Positions 11,396-23,883 of a DNA stretch of 64,000 bases are shown piece by piece. How positions within the stretch are numbered: the stretch's first letter is position 1; each line of letters opens with the position of its first letter. Source of the stretch: Budorcas taxicolor (lineage: Eukaryota > Chordata > Mammalia > Artiodactyla > Bovidae); contig NC_068910.1 in the NCBI RefSeq assembly GCF_023091745.1, positions 90,152,170-90,216,169 on the forward strand, in the 5' to 3' direction. A program made the translations under genes and the position numbers. The notes below the pieces were generated by a model. That model searched no databases, was not told the DNA's origin, and worked only from the letters and a program-made list of their open reading frames with translations.

Positions 11396-12741
11396 TCTTT
11401 TAGTTCATATTTAGGAGAACTGTCAAAGAAACACTGAATAAACACTTTTAAGTAGATTGCCTGTTACTTTAATGTCTTGGTTTTTTATGCCATTCACAGG
11501 AGATAATGGTCAACTATAAATGTTGTAGCAGCAGAAATAGGCTTTTGAGAATAATAAACCCATGTTCCTCAAGTTGAGACAATGATTCAGCCAGAATGAG
11601 AACATACGCAAAGCTAAAATGTAAGCTGCAACTTTCCAATTTAACATAACAGCTAGAGCTCTACAATAAAATGAATGGCAGCAAGTGTGAATTCATTATG
11701 ATTCTGTACTATTAATATGTTTCATGATCACAAGGCTCATTAAAATCAGAAGTGTGCTATATCCCTCAAGAATTTGAGGGATGGAAGAAGTTTCTCTGTA
11801 TAATATGTCTTTAATTCTCCCCCTCCACCCTTGTTTCTAAAACATCAATTGCTAAACTTGTCATATGCTTTAATTCTACTGAACAAAAAGAGTATCATTC
11901 TATGAAGCCATACCTTTCTGTATGGCAGGTAAAATCATTTTCATTATTATATTTTAAAGTTAGCCAAATATGATCTCATAAGAGAAATTTAATGTAAGTA
12001 CTGAATAAACATATTCATAACGTATCTTATAAGGAGCCTGGCACATGCCTAGTTACACCAAATGGTGTGATTACAGAGATGAATTTATCCTAAGAATTTG
12101 ATTTCTACAATTCAGTGAAATATTTTTGCTTTATATACAAGTCCTTCAAATGGTAAGTCCTTATGTAGGTTTTAAATAGAATGCTATTCTCAACATAACT
12201 AGTTAGCATATATTAACAGTGAAAAATGGGATAACTTACTGGCTGCTTCTCATGCCTGTTTTTTAAAGCCTTTCTTTCACAAAACATTTGTTTAGTACAG
12301 CTTCGTTCTCCCATTCTCCCATATTGGCACTTGCATCTAAAATGCCCAAAATTTACAGGCCTTCTTTACACTATACACCATGGAGATTATTTAGAAACCT
12401 GCTATTGTCACTTGTTAGCAATGGGATTTTAGGGGAATTACCTGATACTTCTGAACTTAATTTCTTCATATCTAAAATGAGGGCCATAAACTGCAGAACA
12501 TATGGCTTTGCTTTTTTCACGATCATGTAAAATAATAAAAGGTGAGATTTAAACTCAAATCTTAATGTAAAAACACGGAAGCATTAGCGCTATCTTACAT
12601 CCTGCATCACACTACAATGGAATTGGAGTGGATATGTGACTATTTGCTCTCTCTTGAACTTTGAGGAAAGAGGAGAGATTACTATAATAGGTCTATTAAT
12701 AGAGTTAGTAATAGAAAGATCATTGTAAAATTTGTCTTCTG
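11396..12741. other. Anonymous AT-rich sequence
   Basis: No gene or repeat recognised. Weakly coding-like frames, for example 12288-12530, show no family resemblance. Confidence 0.5.
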
Positions 12742-13142
12742 AGCGCCGAAGAATTGATGCTTTTGAACTGTGGTACTGGAGAAGACTCTTGAGAGTCCCT
12801 TGGACTGCAAGGAGATCCAACCAGTCCATTCTGAAGGAGATCAGCCCTGGGATTTCTTTGGAAGGAATGATGCTGAAGCTGAAGCTCCAGTACTTTGGCC
12901 ACCTCATGTGAAGAGTTGACTCATTGGAAAAGACTCTGATGCTGGGAGGGATTGGGGGGCAGGAGGAGAAGGGGACGACCGAGGATGAGATGGCTGGATG
13001 GCATCACTGACTCAATGGACGTGAGTCTGAGTGAACTCCAGAAGTTGGTGATGGACAGGGAGGCCTGGAGTGCTGCAATTCATGGGGTCGCAAAGAGTTG
13101 GACACGACTGAGCGACTGAACTGAGCGACTGAACTGAACTGA
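12742..13142 (+). mobile_element. BovB LINE 3' end
   Basis: Begins inside the C-terminal coding part of BovB (translated motif RRIDAFELWYWRRLLRVPW) and runs to the (ctgaa)n-type 3' terminus. A stop replaces a codon in the conserved phrase ending FGHLM. A possible 13-bp TSD (cattgta-aaattt with one mismatch, 12720-12732 and about 13158-13170) is only suggestive, because 7 unexplained bases separate it from the BovB start. Confidence 0.9.
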
Positions 13143-15782
13143 ATATATTATTAAAACACATTGTAGAAATTTAACTTATTCTAATAAAACTAGTGATACC
13201 AGTATCAAGAAATATAAGTTAATGTCCCCTACAAACGAAAAGTCAACTATAAGTGGTCCAAATTAGTTGAATTAAAATAACGCTTTGTGTTCCTTGTATT
13301 GATGTATTTAAATTCAATCTCAAAAGAAATTATTTGAAATAGAAATATTTGCAGTTTTCTCATGGAGCTCACTAAACCCTTAGCCCTGGGTTAACTATTG
13401 TCATACACCCTAGGGAGACATTTTCTCTGTATTTTATCATCATTTCACTGGAGATGAAAAGGCCCAGTAAGCATATTCAAAACATGATTTTTCTTGAGTG
13501 AATAGGGAAAAGAGACCTCTGAGATCCTTGTTCTTTCCCTTTTAGATCACCAAGAATAGGTATATATGGTCAAAGATTGAATGTGCTTAAGAATAGTAAC
13601 TAAGTAAAAATGACTACAATATGAATGATTCAAGGGTCAGCCAGTTTCTGGCACTGCAAGCTCATCGGGAATATTAAACCCATCATTCACTGCAGATGGT
13701 GTGTGCAAACCAGGGCCTTCCAGATTGCTCACTGAGTTGTAATATTTTCTAAACAATACTGTCATTTATTATGTCAATAAGAGGGCCATAAAAATAAAGG
13801 CATTTTAGGTAAGAATTTTTTGCAAAAAAATCAGTTAAAAAAAAAAAAAATATGTGCAGGACTTATGTTTGGAGGTGCCAGAGTAAAGGCTTTTTATTTT
13901 GACTCTCTTCTGAAATATACAAAACTATGAAATGCATAAAACTCCAATAAGAATTTTCTGTCTTCAGTGAAAACAAGAAAAGCCAACTCGACTTCAAACC
14001 CTATTCTATAAACAAGCTGCCAAGAACAGTGACATCAGACCCAATACATGGCATGATGCCTAGACTAGATCTCTCTCTATATTTGTCTGTGTCTATGTCT
14101 AAGTCTGCATTGTCATCTATGTAAAACCAGATAACACAGATCTAAAGTGCCTGTGACCTACACAATTTATGATTGATGCTTATTTGAAAGAAATTTAAGG
14201 ATCTGAATGAATTAAGGGAAAACATATGAGCCTTATTCCATGCTGCAAAGAGTCAATGAGGCTAAACAAGGAACTGATATTCTCAAGAACAAAGCAATAA
14301 GTGGGAGGGAATGAAGGAAACCATCACAACAGATGATCATAATCCATTGAAGAGACTTGTAAAAATACAAAATCATCAAAATCAAAGGCTATGAGAGAAT
14401 GACTCGCTCTGGTTCAAGCTTCCTCCCTTTTTGTCCCAGTTTCTCAGAGCACTGAGTGGATGATGGTGTATACATTGCTCAGAGAAATATTTCTGTCCCA
14501 TCTTATTTTTTCAGCAAATTGCCAATACTGACAGAATAGACAAATACAAATAAACTCAGATAAAAGGAACTCTGTACACAAACTAGACAAAGGAATCATA
14601 ACATATAAGGAACAGAGGAACATCATGAATGAAGAGAAATGAAGAGTAGCTATCAAAATAAGAACTAGTAAGAAAATATTAAAACATTCCATATAAATAC
14701 TCTCAAAGAAATCTTTAAAATCTTTGCCTAAAACAAAGTAGCAAAGAGAGGGGAAAAAAAAAAAAAAAAGCAATAAGACAAAAGGAGATTAAAAAGTCTG
14801 AAAAAAAGGCAAGGAAACAGAAAAGGAAAAGAAGCAAATGTGGACATAAAAACCATCTTGTAAACGGCAGGAGTTATAATGGAAATAGCTGAAAACGTAG
14901 GCTTGGACACAGAAGAACTAAGAAGAGTGAGCCAAATAAAAGTGTATCCAAATATTCAGTAGCAGCAGAGAGATTTCGAATGTCTTGATCTTGAGTAAGA
15001 CTTGGCCTTGAGTAAGACCTCTGGCACAGGCTGGATCCTGGGAAAATTTCAAGAATGGCTAAGGATGAAATTACCAACCACACAGCAAATTGTAAGCTCT
15101 GAGTCAAAGGTTGATACAGCAAGATTGAAGTATTTATTCATGCCATGTCACTTTAAATTTTCTACAGCTGATGTGATTTTTCTCATGTGTTCCCCAAGCT
15201 ATTGGGTAAGGGAGAAACTTTCATTTATCAGTTTATTTCCTGACTGTCTCTTCTGTTTCTATTCAGATACACTTCAGGTAAATGCTGACTTCACTTTTCT
15301 ACTTCCTCCCATCATGGCCTTCTCAAGATGCCGTCTTGCTATGAAACAGCTTGCCTTTTACCTTCATGGAGGTGGGACAGAGGGCCTTACTCTCTCATGA
15401 GAATCCCTCTGCTGCTCTCTGAGCCATTCTCTTCAGTGATGTTGGCCCTCGTCCTCCTGGTTATTTTACACCCTAGGGCAGTGATATCAGGCATGGCCCA
15501 AGTGTGACTTAGTCAAAGTTGTGGTCAATACTAATTTTAGATTCAGAATAGACCTCAGGTGAGAAAGGCCTCTGTCTTGGGTCCTACATCTTAAAGAGTT
15601 TCACTCTGGCCTTATTCTGACTGCATGTCTTCCCTGGGAGTGTTACAACATGGAACACTCATGTCATCTTCTAAAACATAGACCAAGTACATAGGATCTT
15701 GGTATTGCTTGCCCAAATCGGCTCTGAACCCATTTCCAAGAGGGCATAAGACTCTGCTCCTGGTCTATCTCTTTGGTAAGCA
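13143..15782. other. Anonymous sequence
   Basis: No gene or recognisable repeat. A-runs occur at 13837-13850 and 14755-14769. A frame of about 130 codons at 15002-15400 lacks an ATG at its head and matches nothing I know. Confidence 0.5.
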
Positions 15783-15930
15783 CCTGTGGCAGACAGACTT
15801 TAAAGTGGCCCCATGATCAATGCTTTCAGGGGTTATTGCTTTCTATAATCTCCAATTATCACCCTTGAATATGAGCAGAACATGTGACTGCTTCTAAACA
15901 ATAGAAGGCAACAAAGCTAAGTTTATAGCT
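15783..15930 (+). mobile_element. MLT1 LTR 5' fragment
   Basis: The start resembles an MLT1 LTR ('ctgtggcagacagacttt', 'gtggccccatgatcaatg'), then 'cccttgaatatgagcagaac' and 'gactgcttctaaacaatag'. The rest of the LTR is not recognisable. Confidence 0.5.
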
Positions 15931-16499
15931 AAACTTTGAAGGTGTGCAGAAGGAAAGATACATGAATGAGAACAAAAACTGGCTTAATGCACCCAAATGA
16001 AACAAGAATTAAAATAATATCACCAATAAATTTTCTTGTTACTTAATAGAAACCTTATTTAAAATGTAATTTGGTGTGCTAAGAGCACTAAATGTAATCA
16101 TTATAATTCACAATCTTAGCCAGCATTCTACCAAAGCGTGATTTTGAAACTACTGCACAAATAAATAACTTTGGGAAATGCCACCTCAGAATGTCATGAA
16201 AGCAAAGTTATCCTGGGGCTACATGTACATCAGTAACAATAAAAATATATCTAGTTATTGCAAAATAAAAATGTCAGAGTTAGGCTAAGTGGTCTAAATG
16301 GCAAGAAAAGAAACATTATAAGGTCAGAAGTGAAGCTGGGGAGAAGTGACCAAAGTTATTGTGGATTGTTCTGTTTTTCCCTTTTTCCAAATAGTACTGG
16401 GTAAGGAAACAGGAGAGGGAAAGGAAGAGGCTGAGGCATTGGTTAGTAAAAGGAGGATATTTGTATATGACATTTACAAATTAGGAAACTTAGTTTTTA
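15931..16499. other. Anonymous sequence
   Basis: AT-rich, nothing recognised. Confidence 0.5.
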
Positions 16500-16505
16500 A
16501 CATCA

Positions 16506-16838
16506 GTTCAGTTCAGTCGCTCAGTCGTGTCCGACTCTTTGCAATCCCATGAATCGCAGCACGCCAGGCCTCCCTGTCCATCACCATCTCCCGGAGTTCA
16601 CTCAGACTCATGTCCATCAAGTCCATGATGCCATCCAGCCATCTCATCCTCTGTTGTCCCCTTCTCCTCCTGCCCCCAATCCCTCCCAGCATCAGAGTCT
16701 TTTCCAATGAGTCAACTCTTTGCATGAGGTGGCCAAAGTACTGGAGTTTCAGCTTTAGCATCATTCCTTCCAAAGAAATCCCAGACTGATCTCCTTCAGA
16801 ATGGACTGGTTGGATCTCTTTGCATGAGGTGGCCAAAG
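16506..16838 (-). mobile_element. BovB LINE 3' end with 5'-end re-copied segment
   Basis: Reverse-strand BovB from its (cagtt)n terminus through the conserved C-terminal coding phrase. Flanked by acatca (16500-16505 and 16839-16844). At its 5' edge (right side) 23 bases, 16816-16838, exactly repeat 16716-16738 of the same element. This looks like a backward template jump at the end of reverse transcription. Confidence 0.85.
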
Positions 16839-17275
16839 ACATCACATACAGACTCCAAAGATGCATGGGAAAGAAGTAAGGGAACCAAAAGCTCTGAAGT
16901 TTAGATTGAAGCAGAACTCCACAAAATAAGGTAGTATCTGACTCTTAATATGTCCCTATCAGTACACCCAACATTAATGTGTCTTATGGGTGTGGGCTAA
17001 ATAGTCAAACGTGAATCGTAACTTAAAAACTGGCTTACTAATAAAAATTAATTTTTAGGTAAAAAATGCTACAGTTCTTTCATTTTCATTGGTTACAAAT
17101 TTATATACAGTGTGATACCATGTATATGGAGATTTTTATCTGTTTGCTTATGCATAAAATGTCTCTGGACAAAGACAGCAGTAGCTGATGAGAGTGAGAG
17201 CCTCTGGGGAACCTGGAAGGTATTTCAGAAAGGGGAAGTTGACTTATCCTGAACTTTTAATGAGCATGATTTGAT

Positions 17276-17718
17276 CATTTTTACTGTGTACATATTTCCT
17301 ATTCAACCCATAAAATGTAAATATAAATACAAAATATTAAACATTACTGTTTATGAAATCCATTTTTTATTCAACTAAAAGCTGTATGAAGCGAAAGTGT
17401 TAGTCACTCAGTCATGTCCAACTTGGTCATGTTGCAACAGTATGGACTGTAGCTTGTCAAGCTCCTCAGTCCATGAGATTCTCTAGGCAAGAATACTGCA
17501 GCGCGTTGCCATGCCCTCCTCCAGGGGAATCTTCCCAACACAGGGATTGAACCCATGTCTCCTGCATTGCAGGTGGATTCTTTACCACTGAACCACTGGG
17601 GAAACACTTTTATCATGAAACATTTCCTATTCATAAACCCCATAAAAGGCAGTTATAAATAGAACAAAAGAAATAGTATTGATTTCAAACCCATTTTTCA
17701 TCAAACTAAAAGACTCTA
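17276..17718 (+). repeat. Diverged ~105-bp duplication around a SINE
   Basis: 17276-17387 and 17608-17718 align along their length: both contain atttcctattca, then cccataaaa, then tataaata, and end in 'aactaaaag' plus a tat motif. The Bov-tA SINE lies exactly between them. The copies are far too long and diverged for a TSD, so this is an older tandem duplication. Confidence 0.7.
17388..17607 (-). mobile_element. Bov-tA SINE
   Basis: Complete reverse-strand element from 'gtgttagtcactcagtcatg' to 'gaaccactggggaaac', with the tRNA-derived head at the right. Confidence 0.85.
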
Positions 17719-18862
17719 TACATAATGTCAATAAATGATTTAGAGCACACGATTCCTAGTTTTTTTTTCAGATAGTAGTATATATGGTACTAGTGGGTAA
17801 ATCTACTGTTTCTAAATAGAAAATAGGATTGCAATGATTCTAAAACTCTTATAGGCCAAAATCCATTTTCCCATTAGCCTTCAGGAATCACCAAAAAAAG
17901 AAAAAAAATTTCTGATTATGATTCTTTCTTAATGCTTCCTTCTCTTCCTTTTATTTTTCCCTATCTGCCAGGAAACTCAGATGGGCAATGTTCAATTATA
18001 GCTCCTGGCAGTATTTCCCATTTTCTTTCTACAAATTCGTATCTATTTTGATCTTTATGTTTATGCAGCTATGTTCTATAGTGGTTTTTATTATTAATAA
18101 TCTCAAACATGTTTTGGGAGCAGGGACTGCTCAAATTTAATCTAGACCAAGTAAAATGATGGTTTGGGCAACCAATACGGAGTCAATATTTTCAAAAACA
18201 CTTAGATAAAACTATATATGTTTCTGGAATGAAATATGGAATGCATATCAATTCTCTTAAAAGAAAGCACATACTCATCTGTAATCCAACTTCAGTGATT
18301 AGAGAAAAAATTACTTGGAAAGGCTTTGTTGATCAGTTTTAAGAGAAAGCAAAAGGCATTCTGGGCAGGATAAAATAAAAGGCATATCATGAACACATGT
18401 TCAGAACTGGCCTACCTTAGAAGCTTGCCCACTGGGAAGTTGTATACTAGTCTTAAAGAGTTCATGAGACACTGAATCAGGCTCACTATTCCAGCAGTCT
18501 GAGAATAGGAAGCTTGTATTGGGGCTGTCTAATCTGCCTAGATCTACGTGGTCATGTGTGGGCCTGAACTGAAGGTACTTCAGCTCCTCCACTTCCCTCC
18601 AGGTACATCTGGCAACTCTGGATGCATTTCAGGTGCCAAAACTTGACAGAGGGTGATATTAGTATCTCTTGATTAGAGGGTTAGGATGGCTGCTACACAG
18701 CCCACAATACTTAAGACAGCCTCACCCCACAAAGGATTATACATTCCAAAATCTCCATAGCACCCAGACAAAGGAATTTCAGTGTAGATCTATTATTCTT
18801 GGGTTTTACTATGTCAACTACAAATTGGCACTAGCCATCTGCCTCTGTGAGGATTATATCAT
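17719..18862. other. Anonymous sequence
   Basis: No gene or repeat recognised; no long ATG-started frame. Confidence 0.5.
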
Positions 18863-19256
18863 GTCCTGACTTTCAACACCCCTGGAAAAAAGCTCAGGGT
18901 GGATATCAGGAATGAGGCACTCTGTGCTCTGGGAAAAACTGACAGAAGGGATCTTCAGATAGTTAGATATTTTCAGGAGCTGATTTTAAGAACCCAATTT
19001 TTATATCTCCTCATAACTAGAAAACTGCTAAAATCTTTCATGGTGACATGTGCTTCTTATGACTAGCTGAATCTGTCTGCAAAGATTATGTGCTTGATTG
19101 CACGTATACCCCCCTTCACCAAGTCACATATATACTGATCTTCCCTTACCTCTTCTGAGCAGTTTCTCAGAGTTATCTGAGACTCTGTCTCACAGGTTAG
19201 AGTCCTCATTTTCCCCCAAATAAAAGTTGACTGGCAACTCTCATGTTATGCATATT
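18863..19256 (+). mobile_element. Candidate ERV2-like solo LTR
   Basis: Starts TGTCCTGAC, contains 'ctctgtgctctgggaaaaac', a cytosine-rich stretch with 'cttcccttacctcttctg', and AATAAA at 19220-19225. It ends near 'ctctcatgttatgca'. This order resembles ruminant ERVK/ERV2 LTRs. No clear TSD, primer-binding site or internal gag/pol sequence is adjacent, so both edges are approximate. Confidence 0.5.
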
Positions 19257-20459
19257 TTTTAAGTTGACAGCTGCCGCTCTTGGGGTAGTGCCAAACAAAG
19301 GGGTACTGATCCTTGTCTTTGCTCAGAAAGGAGAGAGTGGTGGGCCAAGAGTGAAAATGATTCTTATTTTCACAATATACTCTGTCTATGCCCAGGAACA
19401 TTCTGAGGCCGAATCATTGGAATGAGAAGAAAAAAAAAAACAAAAAAACAAAAACAGTTTTCTACATTAAACCCTTCCAGATTTCTCCTTTGAGGAAAGA
19501 AACTGACAGTAAATCATTTGTTTGAACAGAGGTAAAGATACAGCACACTGCACAGGATATAGAAAAAGAATAACAAACACTGTGAAGATATTTCTCTCCT
19601 CTCTGATAGAGCTGTTAGAAGGATTTAGTGATAAAAGGTGTGAAGCAGTATGGTTTCATCTAGCACATAAAGAGGCTAAAAATGTTATAATACGACAAAG
19701 GTATTTACTCTTGGTGGCAAGTTGAGGTGACCATGAAGTTACTGAGTAAGATATGGAAAACCCAAAATGTAGGTAATAAAAGCATGGATTTGTTTTGCAC
19801 ACCAAAGTTTTGCTTTAGGCATTACCTCCTTATTCAGATGCTTTATAAGTGAGGGGAGGGGTAACATTGAGAGCAATATTGTTTTCCTGCTCTATACATT
19901 TCTAGAGATGTGGACTGAAATATGTAAGGAATGATAAAGAGAGAAAAAGTGGGTATATGGGTTTAGCCAATTCCCACACTTGCTGAAGTATTCTCTAAAT
20001 AATTGCACAGTAGAAAGACATATCATTTGTTTCCAAAGACCAGGTAAAAATAGATACAAAACAGAACATGAACAGATGTTGAAATTCTAAAATATTAGCA
20101 GTATACTCTCACTTAACTACAAGTATTTCATCTCTTTATAAATTTAATTTAAAGTGACAAATATTTAGAAACACTTTGACAGTTGCTTTTCATACAACAT
20201 ACATCTTACTATAAGTAATGATAAACAATCTTTAGTACTATGTGTTAGAAAATGAAACTCACTTATGTGATAAATGGTGGACTCTTGAAGGGTAGCTAAA
20301 TATGCTACCATAAATTATGCCTTTTTGCCATAAGGATTATTTTGAAAAAGAGCAGACACAGGAAAAGCTCTGAAAACAGAAGTTAAGTTACTGTTTTGAA
20401 AGAGAAACTTACATCTGCAAAAAAAATCTCCATTTGTAAAGATATCTTTCTCCTATGGA
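19257..20459. other. Anonymous sequence
   Basis: An A-rich patch lies at 19428-19455; otherwise nothing recognised. Confidence 0.5.
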
Positions 20460-21258
20460 TAGAGAAGTTGTTGTTCAGGCCCTAGGTGCTATCCAATCCT
20501 TTGTGACCCCATGGAATGCAGCACACCAAGTTTCCCTATCCTTCACTATCTCTCAGAATTTCCTCAAACTCATGTTCACTGAGTCAGTGATACTATCCAA
20601 CATTCTCATCCTCGGTTGCCTTCCTCTCCTCTTATCCTCATTCTTTCCCAGCATCATGGTCCTTTCCAATGAGTCAGCCCTTCGTAATCAGGTAGCCAAA
20701 GTGTTGGAACTTCAGCTTCTGCTTCAGTCTTCTTCAAAGAATATTCAGGACTGATTTCTTTTAGGATTGACTGGTTTGATTTCCTTGCAGCCCAAGGGAT
20801 TCTCAAGAGTCTTCTCCAGCACCACAGTTCAAAAAGCATCAAATCTTCAGCACTCAGCTTTCTTTAAGGTCCAACTGTCACATCTGTATATGACTACTGT
20901 AAAAACAATAGCTTTGAGTATTCAGGCCTTTCAGCAAAGTAATGTCTCTATTCTTTAATATGTTGTCTGAGTTAGTCATAACTTTTCTTCCAAGGAGCAA
21001 GTGTCTTTTAATTTCATGGCTGCAGTCACCATCCACAGTGATTTTGGAGCCTAAGAAGATAAAATCTGTCACTGTTTCCACTTTTCCTCCATCTTATTTG
21101 CCAAGAAGTGATGGGATTACATGCCATGATCTTAATTTTCTGGATGTTGAGTTTTAAGCCACCTCTTTCACTCTCCTCTTCCATCCTCATCAAGAGTCTC
21201 ATTAGTTCTGTGTTGCTCTCTGCCATTAGGGTGGTATATCTGAGGTTGTTGATATTTA
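20460..21258 (-). mobile_element. Diverged BovB LINE 3' portion
   Basis: Reverse-strand BovB covering the C-terminal 260 or so codons and the 3' end. Many substitutions and indels break the frame. Recognisable phrases include the reverse complement of the segment encoding ITVDGDCSHEIKRHLLLGRK. It is older than most copies in the window. Confidence 0.85.
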
Positions 21259-21417
21259 TAGAGGAAAACACTTAAATCACAAATAACTTATCAATGGAGA
21301 AGTCATCAGTTTAAACCTGCATAACAAACCTTATCTATGTTTTCTCCAGGTATCCTCCTATAACTGGCCTCCCTGCCTCTTCCCCCTCACAACCCTTCTT
21401 TCTTTAGAATAGGATGT

Positions 21418-21610
21418 GTGTGCTTAGTCATGTCAGATTCATTTAGACCCCATGGACTGCAGCCCACCAGGCTCCTCCATCCATGGAAATCTCCGAGCAA
21501 AAATACTGGAGTGGGTTGCCATTTCCTATTCTAAGGGATCTTCCTGACCCAGGGATCCAACCCACATATCTTGCATTGGCAGATGGATTTTTTACCACTG
21601 AGTCACCTAG
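21418..21610 (-). mobile_element. Bov-tA SINE with 7-bp TSD
   Basis: Reverse-strand SINE ending in 'ttaccactgagtcacctag'. tctttag flanks it at 21411-21417 and 21611-21617. Confidence 0.85.
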
Positions 21611-21617
21611 TCTTTAG

Positions 21618-22559
21618 CTGAAGATGGAAGTTAAATTGGTGACTTAGGGAGTTACTCACTTCCCCCCCCTGGGTATCTGCTATGTATACATTAAATGTAT
21701 ATTTTAATAAATTTCTGTTTGTCTCTTGCTAATTTATCTTTTATCACAGAGATCTCAACTAAGAACCTGAAAGAATAGAGGGAAATTTATTTTTCTTCCC
21801 CTACACTCTAAAAACAAAACAATAGTAAAGAAACAGCATATCACAGAGTTGATGGATTTTAACATTTTCTCCTTCTAAGGAAGACTTTTTGCAAGAAATC
21901 AATATAGTCTAGATACTGGTATAAATAGAGATGGTCTTTGATGTAGGAACACAAAGATAGAATACCATGGGTTATGATACTTACAAATATTTTAGCATAA
22001 TCTTCTTTAGTTCAATTGCATGGACATGAGGTTCACGTGCTAACCTGTTAGACATGGCACCCCCGGCTTCCCAGAAAACTATGGCAACATGACTATCTCA
22101 TACTATTGTATTCAAGTTCTTCTATGTTCTCAACTTCTTCTCCCTCCAAAAAAGGGAGTATTGTTTTCTTTTTAGAGAAAACTTTCAAGGCAGCTGTGTA
22201 GGTATACATTTCCTATACCCATGCATTTTCTTCTGACACAGCATGGGGACATAATAAAGATCTAATCTCAAATTTTATTATCTTTGGGAACAACATTTAT
22301 CTCCTGCTTTCTGAAGCAGATTCTTCTAAATATAGGTAACAACAACAACAAAAAATGAGTAAGTTAATATAAGAAGTGGAAAATTTTATTCATGCCTAAC
22401 TGAGGATTATAACCTGGGAATAGCCTTTCAGAAAGTTCCCAGAACTGTTCTGCTAGTTTGAGGTCAAATTTCAGTTATATAATTTCTTGAGACAAAGGGC
22501 TATACTTTAAATGATGTATCATTGACAATTTATGCAATCCAAATCAAAGCATACAAGCA
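21618..22559. other. Anonymous sequence
   Basis: Nothing recognised; a run of Cs lies at 21662-21669. Confidence 0.5.
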
Positions 22560-22985
22560 AGTAGTGGGTAATGGGTCCTAATGGCTGTGGAACCTTATAT
22601 CAAGGTCTCAGGTGTGGAGCTCTATATAAAGATCACAAGACAAAAATCTCCAGAATCAACCAAGCCCCACAGCAACTATTACCATGAGCTCCCGATCTAA
22701 ATTGGCCAGTTCTGTGACCCCACATTAGATAAAATATCCATCCTGTTACTCACCCTGTAGCATCCTAACCAATCAGTTAATGCCATCCTTCCAGCAGGAA
22801 TTTTCCATCTGAGCCTGTAAAAATTGGCTACTAACCAACAGAAGGGGTCAGCTCTCCCTTGGGCCAGCCTACTGTTTTATTAGTGTCTCCCATTCTAATA
22901 AACTGTATTCTCCTTTCATGATGCCCCATGTCTGGAAATTCTTTTCCAACCTGTGCACAGACCATGAGAATGGTCCCTTACAAAA
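22560..22985 (+). mobile_element. Candidate ERV1-like solo LTR
   Basis: Shows LTR-like anatomy: 'cctaaccaatcagttaatg' (CCAAT-type box), 'gcctgtaaaaattggct', AATAAA at 22897-22902, and a short downstream U5-like region with 'tgccccatgtctgg'. There is no adjacent coding sequence or clear TSD. Edges are uncertain. Confidence 0.5.
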
Positions 22986-23662
22986 TAAGAAGGAAGCTGA
23001 TATTTAAAGGAGTTTTCTTGTTGGTGCTAAAATTATGTTGCTCTTTATAGTTGAGCAGGTATTCATTTTGCCAATGGAGAGGTTTGGTCAATGCAGAGTG
23101 CAGATACACAATACACAGTAGAGGGGAGAAATGAGGTCAAAGAGAATAATTTTAAGTTTAAATTTTCTTGTCTTTCTTAAAAATACAAATTTTCTTTCAC
23201 AGTACCTTTCTAAATCTCCTCTTTCACTACCTCTTAAGTGTTGTTTTACGGAGATTGGTCCTAGGTTCTCATCTCTTTTTGAGTATCAGACATCCTCTAG
23301 AAAACCTCAACAATCATTATGATCATTATCAACATCCAAATGTCCACAACTTTCAAATTTAGGTCTTTAATTTCGTTACAATTCCTACATCTGACTATAA
23401 AGTTTGATACTTGCACTTACAATGCATCAAGCTACCTCCAGACAGTGGTAAGGCTATTAAATTGTGTGGATTACAGAAAATGTAACATTATTCTCTCTTC
23501 CTAGTGAAATGTGTCAGAAATTTAAACAGATTCTAGGAATTATATTTTTCTAATTCCAAGAACAAAATCATATTTGGTTTCTATATGAAATGGTAAAAGA
23601 AATACTCACAGGAAAAAAACTATAGGAATTCAGCAACCTAGGAACTTGCACAATGCTTGTGC
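22986..23662. other. Anonymous sequence
   Basis: Nothing recognised; several overlapping 60-codon frames on the plus strand near 23131-23504 look like chance. Confidence 0.5.
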
Positions 23663-23671
23663 AGTGCTTAG

Positions 23672-23874
23672 TTGTTCAGTTGTGTCCAACTCTTTGCAAC
23701 CCCATGGACTGTAGCCCATCAGGCTCTTCTGTCCGCAGGGATTCTCCAGACAAGAACACTGAAATGGGTTGCCATGCCCTCTTCCAGGGGATCGTCCCAA
23801 TCCAGGGATTGAACCCATGTCTCCTGCATTGCAGGCAGACTCTTTACCATCTGAGCCACCAGGAAAGCCCATAG
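23672..23874 (-). mobile_element. Bov-tA SINE with 9-bp TSD
   Basis: Well-preserved reverse-strand SINE ending 'gagccaccaggaaagccc'. agtgcttag flanks it at 23663-23671 and 23875-23883. Confidence 0.9.
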
Positions 23875-23883
23875 AGTGCTTAG

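Noticed and set aside
15002..15400. 132-codon open stretch
   Set aside because: It lacks an ATG at its head and has no recognised similarity.
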